A DNA stretch of 64,000 bases from Pararhizobium sp. A13 (GTDB lineage: Bacteria; Pseudomonadota; Alphaproteobacteria; Rhizobiales; Rhizobiaceae), in assembly GCF_040126305.1 (NCBI RefSeq), contig NZ_CP149510.1, positions 1,127,001 to 1,191,000 on the forward strand, written 5' to 3'. The translations under genes were made by a program, and so were the position numbers. Shown one piece after another: positions 28,803-38,139 of the stretch. The number at the start of each line of letters is the position of its first letter. Within the stretch, counting starts at the first letter, position 1. The notes beneath the pieces were generated by a model that saw only the letters and a list, made by a program, of their open reading frames with translations, was not told where the DNA came from and searched no databases.

Positions 28803-30395
28803 TTAGAACAGGCTGCCCTGCTTCGGCGGCTCGGCCCGTGGCGGCCTTTCCGCGCGCTTCTTCAGTGGCTGGGGCGGCGTCGGAGCGCCGCCTTCGGTGG
28901 TCATGGCGTTGATAGACCCGTCGGCGAATTCGATCGCGATCGCCTGGTTCAGCGAGAGGGCTGAGGCCGCCTTGACCGGGGCTCCCGTCTCGTCGCGCAC
29001 CAGCGCATAGCCACGCTTCAACACGTTGCGATAGGACAGCGACTGCAGGATGCGGTCCTGCGCCACGATTGTGCTGCGTCGCCGCCGCAGATCGGCCAGG
29101 AGCGCGTTGTCGGCTCTGCCTGCAAGGCCTGTCAGGCGATCCTGCGAACGGTGAATCTGGCTAAGCAGCCGGCCGGGGAAGGTTCTGAGCGACGCATCAG
29201 CCGACGAAACCCTGGCAGCAGAACGATGGATAAGGCGTTCGACGACGCGTTCCGCGCGGATCATATGCTCCGATAGTTTCTGCCGCCGCTCGTAGATCCG
29301 GTTCGACAGAACATCCGGGCGCAAATGTGCGGCCGTACGCTCGAAGGCACGCCGCTTGTTGGCAGTGTTCATCTGCAAGCCGCGCCCCAGCCCTGCCGAT
29401 GCCTCGTCGAAGCGGCGGCGCGGCAAGGCGAGTAGCTGGTCGAGCGAGGGCAGCGCCCGTGTCAGCGCACGAACGTTGTGCCGCCGATTGTCCATCTGCC
29501 GTGTCACCGCCGCCTTCAGACGCGCAGAGAGGCCCGAGACACTCGCCTCCAGATCGGCCTTCACCGGCACGGCCATTTCCGCAGCTCCCGTCGGTGTCGG
29601 CGCCCGCTGGTCGCTCGCATAGTCGATCAGCGTCCAGTCGGTTTCGTGGCCAACCGCAGAGATCAGTGGGATCTGTGAATTGGCTGCGGCACGCACCACG
29701 GCCTCGTCGTTGAAGCTCCAGAGGTCTTCGAGGCTGCCGCCGCCGCGGGCGACGATCAGCAGGTCCGGCCGGGCGATCGGGCCGCCCGCAGTGAAGGCGT
29801 TGAAGCCCTCGATTGCTGCCGCCACTTCACTGCCCGAGCCTTCGCCCTGGACCCGCACGGGCCAGACGATGACATGAACGGGGAAACGATCCGAAATCCG
29901 GTGCAGGATATCGCGGATAACCGCGCCAGTCGGTGACGTCACGACGCCGATGATACGCGGCATATAGGGCAGGGGCCGTTTTCGCGTCTGATCGAAAAGC
30001 CCCTCGGCGCCGAGCTTGCGCTTGCGCTCCTCGATCAACGCCATCAGCGCCCCGGCGCCGGCCGGCTCCAGCGTCTCGATGACGATCTGGTATTTCGACG
30101 AACCGGGGAAGGTCGTCACCTTGCCGGTGGCGATCACCTCCATGCCTTCTTCGGGCCGGAATTTCAGCCGGCTCATCGTCCCTTTCCAGATGACCGCATC
30201 GATCCGCGCCTTGTCGTCTTTCAGGGAAAAATAGGCGTGCCCCGAGGAATGCGGGCCGCGATAACCGGAAATCTCGCCGCGCACCCGCACCTGGTCGAAG
30301 GCCTGCTCGACCGTGCGCTTGATAGAACCGGACAGCTCTGAAACCGAATATTCGGTGAGATTGGTGGGCGAATCGGAATCGAAGAAAGAGCTCAT
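28803..30395 (-). CDS. xseA: Exodeoxyribonuclease VII large subunit
   Basis: Catalytic subunit of ExoVII, which degrades single-stranded DNA from both ends. The 530 residues start with an OB-fold region ([30 protein letters not shown]). The conserved core [17 protein letters not shown] and [21 protein letters not shown] follows. A long coiled region and a variable C-terminal tail of about 30 residues with Pro, Lys and Arg complete it. No xseB is seen nearby. The start is supported by the family N-terminus. Confidence 0.96.
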   Translation of the reverse strand: MSSFFDSDSPTNLTEYSVSELSGSIKRTVEQAFDQVRVRGEISGYRGPHSSGHAYFSLKDDKARIDAVIWKGTMSRLKFRPEEGMEVIATGKVTTFPGSSKYQIVIETLEPAGAGALMALIEERKRKLGAEGLFDQTRKRPLPYMPRIIGVVTSPTGAVIRDILHRISDRFPVHVIVWPVRVQGEGSGSEVAAAIEGFNAFTAGGPIARPDLLIVARGGGSLEDLWSFNDEAVVRAAANSQIPLISAVGHETDWTLIDYASDQRAPTPTGAAEMAVPVKADLEASVSGLSARLKAAVTRQMDNRRHNVRALTRALPSLDQLLALPRRRFDEASAGLGRGLQMNTANKRRAFERTAAHLRPDVLSNRIYERRQKLSEHMIRAERVVERLIHRSAARVSSADASLRTFPGRLLSQIHRSQDRLTGLAGRADNALLADLRRRRSTIVAQDRILQSLSYRNVLKRGYALVRDETGAPVKAASALSLNQAIAIEFADGSINAMTTEGGAPTPPQPLKKRAERPPRAEPPKQGSLF

Positions 30396-30537
30396 AGGCC
30401 CATTTTGCCGCGCCCGCCCGCGAATGACCAGCCGTTGGTGGCGCCCTCAACAGGCCTTTCAATTTCCCCGTTCGTCCCCGGTGCTCAAAACCACGCGCAT
30501 CATGGCCGCAACGTCAATCACCACTAAGGACCAGCCG

Positions 30538-30801
30538 ATGTCAGGCCGTTTTTCCAGCAATATCCCCTCCCTCACAAGTCCTGCCACCCATGGTTTTGCG
30601 GTGACACTCAGCGATACGCTTGATCTGTCCGAGATGACGCGAGCGATCTATGTCGGCTCCGGTGGCACGCTTGCGCTGCGCCTGCTTTCAGGCCAGACCG
30701 TCACCCTCGCCGGCGTTGCGCCCGGCAGCATCCTGCCGGTGCGCGCCGATCGTGTGCTGGCAACAGGCACCACCGCCGGCAGCATCGTTGGGCTCGTCTG
30801 A
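30538..30801 (+). CDS. Small head-spike base protein (GTA Rcc01079-like)
   Basis: An 87-residue protein resembling the spike base protein family named after Rhodobacter capsulatus Rcc01079, part of the head spikes of its gene transfer agent. The pattern is FAVTLSDTLDLSEMTRAIYV, then GGTLALRLLSGQTVTLAGV and LPVRADRVLATGTTA, a compact beta-rich unit. The ATG is chosen because AAGGA lies 7 nt before it; the open frame extends upstream without similarity. Its last base overlaps the next gene's ATG. No other phage or GTA gene is seen nearby. The family call is from memory of the motif. Confidence 0.72.
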   Translation: MSGRFSSNIPSLTSPATHGFAVTLSDTLDLSEMTRAIYVGSGGTLALRLLSGQTVTLAGVAPGSILPVRADRVLATGTTAGSIVGLV

Positions 30802-31770
30802 TGGTGTCGCTCGGTCTCAATACAGGCCTCGGCCTGGCCGGCGCAGGCAGCGCATGGTTTGTCGGCGCGACTCTTACCGCGGCCGATGCGAATGATGGCG
30901 TTGCCAAGCTACCCGCCTTCGTTGCCGATTTCCGCATGGATCGCCATGCCGTGACGCATGTGATTGCGGCAAACATTGCTGCCGCGGCGGTGGACGCGCT
31001 TGTCTCTCCGCACTCCGTTCCGTTTTCGGATCTGTTCGTGTTCACACGCGGATCGGCCGCGGAATACATCGATGCCGCAGGGGTGGCCCAGCAGGCGGCT
31101 GCGGACGTCCCGCGCTTCGACTACCGCTACGGCCATCGGCAGCTCCTGATCGAAGGCCCGGCCGCCAATCTTTTCCTGAATGCGTTCTCACCCGCGACGC
31201 AGACGATCGCAGTCACCTATGCTGCGCAATATACCGTTTCCTGTCGAGGCTCTGGCTCGCTGGTGCTCTCAGGCGCAGTAACTGCCACGGTGACGCAACC
31301 CCGCGCCGGTCACCTTCACGGCGACATCGGCCAGCCTGACGCTGACGGTCAGCGGCGCCCTGAGCCGGGCGCAGCTGGAAACGGGGGCTGCGGCCACCTT
31401 TCTTTTGAAGGGGCAGGGTCTCTATGGTTCTCTCGGGCGTCTCATCGGTGTCGGCACCGGTGACGAGATCATGCGCTTCAACACGGCTCAGACCAACGTA
31501 ATTGCCGGCAACGCACTGTCAATTGCGAGCGTGACCGTGCCGCTCCCCGCCTTCGGTGTCTGCCTCGGTTGGAGCGCCACCGGCCGGTCAGGCAGCTATA
31601 GCGGCGGGACAATTGCAACCGATGCGACCGTGCCGGCAACAGCGGGTCAGGTCTTCCTCGGGCGGAACCAGGCGGGGCTATGTGCCGCCGGCCGTTATGA
31701 CAGCCTGACGATCTGGCCCTTCCGGGCGTCCAATGCGGCGATCCAGGCAAAGGCCGGGGCCTATTCCTGA
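30801..31770 (+). pseudogene. Head-spike fiber-like gene, frameshifted
   Basis: Two adjacent reading frames together encode one phage head-spike fiber-like protein. Residues up to about 166 are in the first frame (GSAAEYIDAAGVAQQAAADV, then RFDYRYGHRQLLIEGPAANL, a common phage spike/tail pattern). The rest continues in the +1 frame from about 31303 (APVTFTATSASLTLTVSGAL onward to GRYDSLTIWPFRAS). The break falls at CCCC (31299-31302); removing one C joins the frames into a product of 322 residues. The first frame alone would run on as an unrelated tail to 31463. The gene may be inactive, or the extra C may be a sequencing error or a +1 slip site. Confidence 0.75.
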
Positions 31771-31930
31771 CGGACGAGCATCGGCCATAGATTTCACGCA
31801 AATGTCAAATATGCCGGTCGCTGAGGGAACTCTTTGGCGACCGCTTCGTTATGAGCAATCGGAGGGTTAAGCCAATTTTAGCGAGCCTTGGGCAGATTGT
31901 TGCGCTATACTCATCATCGGGAGGGGTCGG

Positions 31931-32161
31931 ATGATAATCTTGACCACATTTGCAATCGGACTTTTGACGGCGGGTCTGCGGTCTGTGCCTTGCTACGCTC
32001 TGGCCGGTGGTCTGATCATCGCAGCCTTCGCACTTGCCGCGCTCTTTTCGGCCGGTGCCGTATCCCTGTTTGCGCTCGTTCTGGCGTTGCTCGCTTATAA
32101 TGCCGGGATCGCCGCACCGGTCTTCGCCGCGTTCATTCTTGCGCGCCGCCGTCAGGCATAA
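31931..32161 (+). CDS. Small hydrophobic membrane protein
   Basis: A 76-residue protein with two or three membrane helices (ILTTFAIGLLTAGL, LIIAAFALAALFSAG, LFALVLALLAYNAGIAA) and a short basic C-terminus (ILARRRQA). The ATG is well preceded by GGGAGG, 6 nt away. I do not recognise a family. It follows the broken spike gene by 160 bases and stands alone. That it is a real gene rests on the ribosome site and the consistent hydrophobic pattern. Confidence 0.6.
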   Translation: MIILTTFAIGLLTAGLRSVPCYALAGGLIIAAFALAALFSAGAVSLFALVLALLAYNAGIAAPVFAAFILARRRQA

Positions 32162-32178
32162 TTATCGAGCGTCATTGA

Positions 32179-32210
32179 AAGACCCGCCGCGTTTTCCAAC
32201 AGCGGGTCTT
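32179..32210. terminator. Hairpin between the membrane protein and the oxidoreductase gene
   Basis: AAGACCCGC (32179-32187) pairs with GCGGGTCTT (32202-32210), with a 14-nt loop and only short T runs. It lies between convergent genes and may terminate either transcript. Confidence 0.55.
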
Positions 32211-32225
32211 CGATTCCATCCTGTT

Positions 32226-33218
32226 TCAGACCGGCTCCCAGCCATCCTTCTGGCTGGCGCGGTAGATCGCATCGATGAGCTTCTGGTTGTTCACCGAGCT
32301 TTCCAGCGTCACCACCTCTTCCGTCCCGCCCCTTGCCGCGCGCGAAAAAGCTTCGGCTTCGAGCTTGTACTGCCGCGCATCTTGGAAGCGGAAAAGTTGT
32401 GATTGCGAGTGGTTCTGGTTGGTCAGTTCCAATTCTTCGGCACCGTAGCGGTCGGCATTGAACGGCGACTTCACTTCAATGAAGCCCTTGTCGCCGTGGA
32501 AGACCATTACCTGGCGGGCGGCAAGCTGGGTGGAGATGTAGAAGCTCAATTCAAAGTCGCCGAAATCGGCGCGCACGCTCGAGTATATGTCGGTGCCAAA
32601 TTCCGGATCGCGGTCGGTATTGGCCTGCACCCGGATCGGCTCCTTGCCGGTGACGAAACGGGTCGTGATCGCTGGATAGACGCCGATGTCAGGCAGTCCG
32701 CCGCCGCCGAGTTCCGGCTTGTTGCGCATATTGGCGGCATCGCGATTGTAGTAGGTGAAGGCGCCCTGAACGTGGCGCAGCTTGCCGACAGCACCGTCCT
32801 GCAGCAGCGAGCGGACTTTACGCCAGACGGGACTGTAGGTGACCATATAGGCTTCGGAAATCAGCACCTTGTTGCGGTCACGCGCCTCGATCACGGCGCC
32901 GATCTCGGACGCCTTGAGCGCGATCGGTTTCTCGCAAAGCACGTGTTTGCCGGCATCGGCGGCCTTGATCGACCACTCGACATGCTGCGAGGTGGGCAGC
33001 GGAATGTAGACGGCGTCGATGAGGTCGGAAGCCAGCATTTCCTCGTAGGAGCCGAAGGCGTGCGGCACCGAGAAACGGTCGGCCATGTCGCGCGCTTTGG
33101 AGAGATCGCGGCTGGCAATGGCCGTGACGACGCAGTTTTCCGCGTCCTGGATGGCAGGAACAACGAGTTCGCGGCCGATCTTGGCCGTCGACAGAATACC
33201 GAAGCGCAACATTGACAT
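32226..33218 (-). CDS. Gfo/Idh/MocA family oxidoreductase
   Basis: NAD(P)-dependent sugar or polyol dehydrogenase-like enzyme, 330 residues. The Rossmann motif is [17 protein letters not shown], and the family catalytic signature [15 protein letters not shown] is near residue 92. The C-terminal alpha/beta domain includes [20 protein letters not shown]-type purines lie just upstream of the ATG. Substrate and pathway are not clear, and no sugar transport genes are nearby. Confidence 0.92.
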   Translation of the reverse strand: MSMLRFGILSTAKIGRELVVPAIQDAENCVVTAIASRDLSKARDMADRFSVPHAFGSYEEMLASDLIDAVYIPLPTSQHVEWSIKAADAGKHVLCEKPIALKASEIGAVIEARDRNKVLISEAYMVTYSPVWRKVRSLLQDGAVGKLRHVQGAFTYYNRDAANMRNKPELGGGGLPDIGVYPAITTRFVTGKEPIRVQANTDRDPEFGTDIYSSVRADFGDFELSFYISTQLAARQVMVFHGDKGFIEVKSPFNADRYGAEELELTNQNHSQSQLFRFQDARQYKLEAEAFSRAARGGTEEVVTLESSVNNQKLIDAIYRASQKDGWEPV

Positions 33219-33388
33219 ATCCTCTCTGTTTCGGCGGCACAGTAACCGCGAGGTACCTGCCCATCAAGCCATTCGCGCGGGAATAAAATTGCCGCCGGGC
33301 ATGTAAAAACGCTGTACCTCGCCTATCTCCATGGGGCAGACTTCGCGCCTCCCGAGCGATTTATCCCATAGCATTCTGGAGCGACCCC

Positions 33389-34339
33389 ATGGAAAAGCGA
33401 ACCCTCGGCCGCACCGGCCTGTCCATCGCGCCGCTGGTCTTCGGCGGCAATGTCTTCGGCTGGACCGCGGATGAAAAGACCTCGTTTCAATTGCTCGACG
33501 CCTTCTTCGACGCAGGCTTCAATGCTGTCGATACCGCAGACGCCTATTCCACCTGGGTTCCAGGCAATAGCGGCGGCGAATCCGAAACGATCATCGGCAA
33601 ATGGCTGAAACAGTCGGGCCGTGCCCGGGACGAGGCCGTGATCGTCACCAAGGTCGGCTCCGAAATGGGGCCAGACAGGAAGGGGCTGTCGGCAAAATGG
33701 ATCCTGCAGGCCGTCGAGGATTCCCTGCGCCGGCTGCAGACCGATCATATCGACGTCTACCTGTCGCACTGGCCGGATGCCGAAACGCCCTATGCGGAAA
33801 CGCTGGGCGCCTATGATACACTTCTGCAGCAGGGCAAGGTTCGCCATGTCGGAGCGTCCAATCTGAGCGCCGAGCAGTTGCGGTCCGCACTCGATGTTTC
33901 GAAAGAGAAGAACCTGCCGCGCTACGCGGTGCTGCAGCCGGAATACAATCTCTATGACCGCGCTTCTTTCGACGGTCCGCTGCGAAATCTCTGCATGGCC
34001 GAAGAGATCGGCGTGATCACCTATTTCGGCCTTGCGAGAGGTTTTCTTTCGGGAAAATATCGCTCGCACAGGGACCTGGAGGGTTCGGCACGCGGCGGCG
34101 GCATCGGCAAATATCTCGATGGCCGCGGCATGCGCATCCTGGGCGCGCTGGATGAGGTGGCGGCAGATACCGGCAACACGCAGGCAGAGATTGCTCTTGC
34201 CTGGATCATGGCACGCAAGGGCGTCACGGCGCCGATTTCCAGCGCGACGAACCTGACCCAGCTTGAAAGTCTGATGAAGGCGGCCTTGATCCGCCTTTCC
34301 GACGAAGCCTGCCACCTCTTAACCGAGGCCAGCGAATAG
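33389..34339 (+). CDS. Aldo/keto reductase
   Basis: NADPH-dependent reductase with a TIM-barrel fold, 316 residues. The tetrad is present: Asp and Tyr in AVDTADAYSTW, Lys in VIVTKVGSEMG and His in YLSHWPDAETP. The sequence resembles the IolS/YajO-type AKR group. GGAG precedes the ATG. A GNAT gene follows 21 nt after the stop and is probably co-transcribed. The natural substrate is unknown. Confidence 0.93.
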   Translation: MEKRTLGRTGLSIAPLVFGGNVFGWTADEKTSFQLLDAFFDAGFNAVDTADAYSTWVPGNSGGESETIIGKWLKQSGRARDEAVIVTKVGSEMGPDRKGLSAKWILQAVEDSLRRLQTDHIDVYLSHWPDAETPYAETLGAYDTLLQQGKVRHVGASNLSAEQLRSALDVSKEKNLPRYAVLQPEYNLYDRASFDGPLRNLCMAEEIGVITYFGLARGFLSGKYRSHRDLEGSARGGGIGKYLDGRGMRILGALDEVAADTGNTQAEIALAWIMARKGVTAPISSATNLTQLESLMKAALIRLSDEACHLLTEASE

Positions 34340-34360
34340 AACATCCGGGAGGAAAAAGGC

Positions 34361-34804
34361 ATGGCGGTTGAGATACGGGACGCGGCGCTGGGCGACGAAG
34401 CGGACTGGCGCAGACTTTGGGCGGGCTATGTCGCTTTTTACCGGGTGGTGGTATCCACGGACGTGACGACAACGACGTGGGGCCGGATCGTCGACCCTGG
34501 CTCGCCGCTGTTCATGCGCGTCGCGGTGCTGGACGGCCACGTCGTCGGCTTTGCCCTCTGCCTTTTGCATGAGGCGACCTGGGTGAAGGAGCCGGTCTGC
34601 TATCTGGAGGACCTTTTCCTCGACGAGGCGGCGCGCGGAAAGGGCATCGGCAAGGCGCTGCTGGATGATCTCGTCGAGAAGGCCAAGGCGAATGGCTGGG
34701 CCCGCCTTTACTGGCATACCGACGAGGGCAATGAAACCGCACGGCGGCTCTACGACAAATATACCGAGGCCGACGGCCATGTCCGGTACCGGATGAGTTT
34801 TTAG
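34361..34804 (+). CDS. GNAT family N-acetyltransferase
   Basis: A 147-residue acetyltransferase with the acetyl-CoA site LEDLFLDEAARGKGIGKALL near residue 83 and the C-terminal WARLYWHTDEGNETARRLYD. This pattern resembles small GNATs acting on amines or amino acids. The ATG follows GGGAGG. It follows an aldo/keto reductase by 21 nt. The end overlaps the convergent M15-like gene, the two stop codons sharing bases. Confidence 0.88.
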   Translation: MAVEIRDAALGDEADWRRLWAGYVAFYRVVVSTDVTTTTWGRIVDPGSPLFMRVAVLDGHVVGFALCLLHEATWVKEPVCYLEDLFLDEAARGKGIGKALLDDLVEKAKANGWARLYWHTDEGNETARRLYDKYTEADGHVRYRMSF

Positions 34805-35418
34805 CCCTTCAGAGGTGGAAGACCCTGATAACACTCCGCATGGCTGCCGGAATGATTGGCCATGCCTTCCTTTGTCAGCAGACCAGCCGGCGCCGTATAG
34901 CTGCGGATGCGCCGTGCTGGTCGCTCATGCCACTGGATATTCACCGCCCAGAGTTTCGGGAAGAAACAGAGTGAGGCGTAGGGCAGGTTGTCATGGATCC
35001 ACCAGGCAAGCGACTGCCAGCCGCCGAGTGTTGCGCGCCTGTCCCAGATCCAGGGAAGGACGATGCAGGCCGTCGCGCCCATGCAGCCGTCGGCGTCACG
35101 CATGTCCCATATGTGATCGGCGGCACTGGCCGCATTGGTCGAGCAGTTGAGCTTGTTGCGGTTGCCGAACGCGTTGACCGACCGCGAACGATAGCCGGAG
35201 CGGATGTGCAGGCGACCGAATGTACGCTGCAGCGGCTCCAGCAATTCCTCGCAAAGTTTCGTGCCGGCAGCGATCGCGAGTTCCGGATCATCGGGGACAT
35301 TCGGCATGCCGTAGAAATCGGCGATCTCCGAATGCAGGAAGTCTCTGAGGAAGAAATTCTCCGACAGGCGGGTGCGGCCCAACTCCTCCAGCGCTTTCAT
35401 CGATCCCGGCTTTTTCAT
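34801..35418 (-). CDS. Peptidase M15-like protein
   Basis: A 205-residue protein resembling D-Ala-D-Ala peptidases of the M15 fold. Evidence is the LSENFFLRDFLHSEIADF start, the GRLHIRSGYRSRSVN segment that precedes the first metal histidine in the family, then the AADHIWDMRDADG block and AVNIQWHERPARRI. The spacing of the His and Asp residues differs from classical DD-peptidases, so activity is uncertain. No signal peptide is seen. The ATG follows GGGAGG; the frame is open upstream without similarity. It is convergent with the GNAT gene. Confidence 0.65.
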   Translation of the reverse strand: MKKPGSMKALEELGRTRLSENFFLRDFLHSEIADFYGMPNVPDDPELAIAAGTKLCEELLEPLQRTFGRLHIRSGYRSRSVNAFGNRNKLNCSTNAASAADHIWDMRDADGCMGATACIVLPWIWDRRATLGGWQSLAWWIHDNLPYASLCFFPKLWAVNIQWHERPARRIRSYTAPAGLLTKEGMANHSGSHAECYQGLPPLKG

Positions 35419-35480
35419 GTGAGGCCTCCCGTTTCTCTGGAGACTATGTCGGAGGAAAGGCGCTTGCCACCCGGTTTCAA

Positions 35481-36371
35481 TCAGCCGGAATAGCGGAAGA
35501 AATCGATGAAGGCGCGTAGCGCCGGGCGCATCTGTCGTCGGCTCACATAGTAGAGATAAGGGCCGGGATAGGGCGGGCACCAGTCCTCCAGCACCCTGAC
35601 CAGCCGCCCCGCCGCGATATGCTCCACCACCCGCGTCTCGAAGGCATAGGTCAATCCCGCGCCGCCGATTGCGGCGGTGATGATCGGCCGGTCCTCGCCA
35701 AGGATCAGTGGCCCGTCGATCGGAATGGTCAGTTCCTGTCCGCCCTTCTCGAACTCCCAATTGTAGAGCGTGCCGTTGGAAAAGCGGCGGCGGATGCAGC
35801 GGTGATGGACGAGATCGCGCGGATGCTGCGGGATCGGAAAATGTTCGAAATAGGTGGGCGAGGCGACGATGGCGCCCCGCAATGACGGGCCGATCTTGAC
35901 TGCGATCATGTCGGCCTCCAGGCTTTCCTCGAGCCTGATGCCGGCATCGAAGCCCTCGCGGACGATATCGGTAAACCCGTCCTCGTCGGCGATCTCCAGC
36001 GTGATATCCGGATAGAGACCGAGGAATTCGCCAAGCCGCGGCGCGATCAGGAGGTCGGCAGCAAAGCGCGGCGCGGTGATGCGCAGATTGCCGGAGGGCT
36101 GGCCTTTCGCCTCGACGACGGCCTCCAGCGCAACGCCGATTTGCTCCAATGCCGGACGCAGGCGCTCCAACAGCACCGTGCCTTCCTCCGTCGGCGCGAC
36201 GCTCCGCGTGGTGCGGGCGAGCAGCCGAACGCCAAGGCTCTCCTCCAGCGTCGAGATGGCGTGGCTGACCGCCGACGGCGCGACGCCGAGTTCTTTCGCG
36301 GCCGCGCGAAAACTGCGATGCGCCGCGACGGTGGAAAGGACGGCGAGTTGGGCGAGGTGGTTCCTGTTCAT
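35481..36371 (-). CDS. LysR family transcriptional regulator
   Basis: A 296-residue regulator. Residues about 1-60 form the winged helix (VAAHRSFRAAAKELGVAPSA followed by VSHAISTLEESLGVRLL). The rest is the periplasmic-binding-like effector domain. It is divergent from an aldo/keto reductase gene with 135 bp between the starts, the classical arrangement in which a LysR regulator controls its neighbour. The effector is unknown. Confidence 0.93.
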   Translation of the reverse strand: MNRNHLAQLAVLSTVAAHRSFRAAAKELGVAPSAVSHAISTLEESLGVRLLARTTRSVAPTEEGTVLLERLRPALEQIGVALEAVVEAKGQPSGNLRITAPRFAADLLIAPRLGEFLGLYPDITLEIADEDGFTDIVREGFDAGIRLEESLEADMIAVKIGPSLRGAIVASPTYFEHFPIPQHPRDLVHHRCIRRRFSNGTLYNWEFEKGGQELTIPIDGPLILGEDRPIITAAIGGAGLTYAFETRVVEHIAAGRLVRVLEDWCPPYPGPYLYYVSRRQMRPALRAFIDFFRYSG

Positions 36372-36506
36372 TGATCGAAATAATAGAACAACTCGTTAGG
36401 ATTTGCAGCCGTTATCAAACGATCGAAAGCGCATTATTTTCAGGATGCATCGCAGGTGTCTGTCAGCGCCCGCGTTCCCTATCCGGCTCACAAAGGAGCA
36501 ACCGCT

Positions 36507-37502
<996 letters not shown>

Positions 37503-37649
37503 CACGGGCCATTTAGGCGTCGCCGTGCTTCGCTCTTTTGGGGCGAAGCACAACGCGCAGTGGAGGCGGGCGATATCTGAGCCAGCTCCGTCTTTGTTCC
37601 CCACCGCCATCGTGATAGGATCACGCGGCGCGCTAGGGAGGTGCTGTGA

Positions 37650-38009
37650 ATGACCGACGAACAGGCAATTGGCACAGTCGTTCACCTCTATGTCGACGGC
37701 ATGGCGTTTTGCAACGAGGCAGCCCTGCGCAAGGCCTTCCATCCGGATGCGAAGATCATCGGCAACTATGAGGGTGCGGTCGAATGGATGTCCCGCGACG
37801 ATTTCATCGCCGCCATCCTCGCCGAACCGCCGGCCCCGCCCGGAACCCAGCCCCTGATGGATATCGAGATCACCGACATCGAGGGCGACGCCGCCTTCGT
37901 CAAGGTCACCGACGAATTTGCCGGTATGCGCTTCACCGACTACCTGTCCCTGTTGAAAATCGGCGGCCACTGGCTGATCGTCAACAAGCTGTACCATTTG
38001 CATCGGTAG
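37650..38009 (+). CDS. NTF2-like (SnoaL/lumazine-binding-like) protein
   Basis: A 119-residue protein of the nuclear transport factor 2 fold. It has an N-terminal helix (AIGTVVHLYVDGMAFCNEAALRK cut into a helix-turn pattern), then HPDAKIIG and a beta sheet ending in LLKIGGHWLIVNKLYH. Family members include small enzymes and binding proteins, so no function is assigned. GGAGG lies 9-10 nt upstream of the ATG. It is followed by a strong bidirectional terminator. Confidence 0.8.
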   Translation: MTDEQAIGTVVHLYVDGMAFCNEAALRKAFHPDAKIIGNYEGAVEWMSRDDFIAAILAEPPAPPGTQPLMDIEITDIEGDAAFVKVTDEFAGMRFTDYLSLLKIGGHWLIVNKLYHLHR

Positions 38010-38102
38010 GCTTCGTCTGCGCAGGGCACGCCGCCCTGTCCTTGCGGCCAAGGGGGGTGGGGTAACGAAAGAGGCGCTTCGTCACAAGGTTTGCAGGCAG
38101 TC

Positions 38103-38128
38103 AAAGGGGCGGAAAGCCGCCCCTTTTT
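38103..38128. terminator. Bidirectional terminator between NTF2-like gene and pheT
   Basis: AAAGGGGCGG (38103-38112) and CCGCCCCTTT (38117-38126) form a 10-bp perfect stem with an AAAG loop. T residues follow on the plus strand, and the minus-strand pheT operon ends into the other side. Confidence 0.92.
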
Positions 38129-38139
38129 TGTCCGTATTC

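Noticed and set aside
31405..31770. Separate small gene after the spike-base gene
   Set aside because: Its sequence continues the upstream protein in another frame, so it is better read as the second half of one frameshifted gene.
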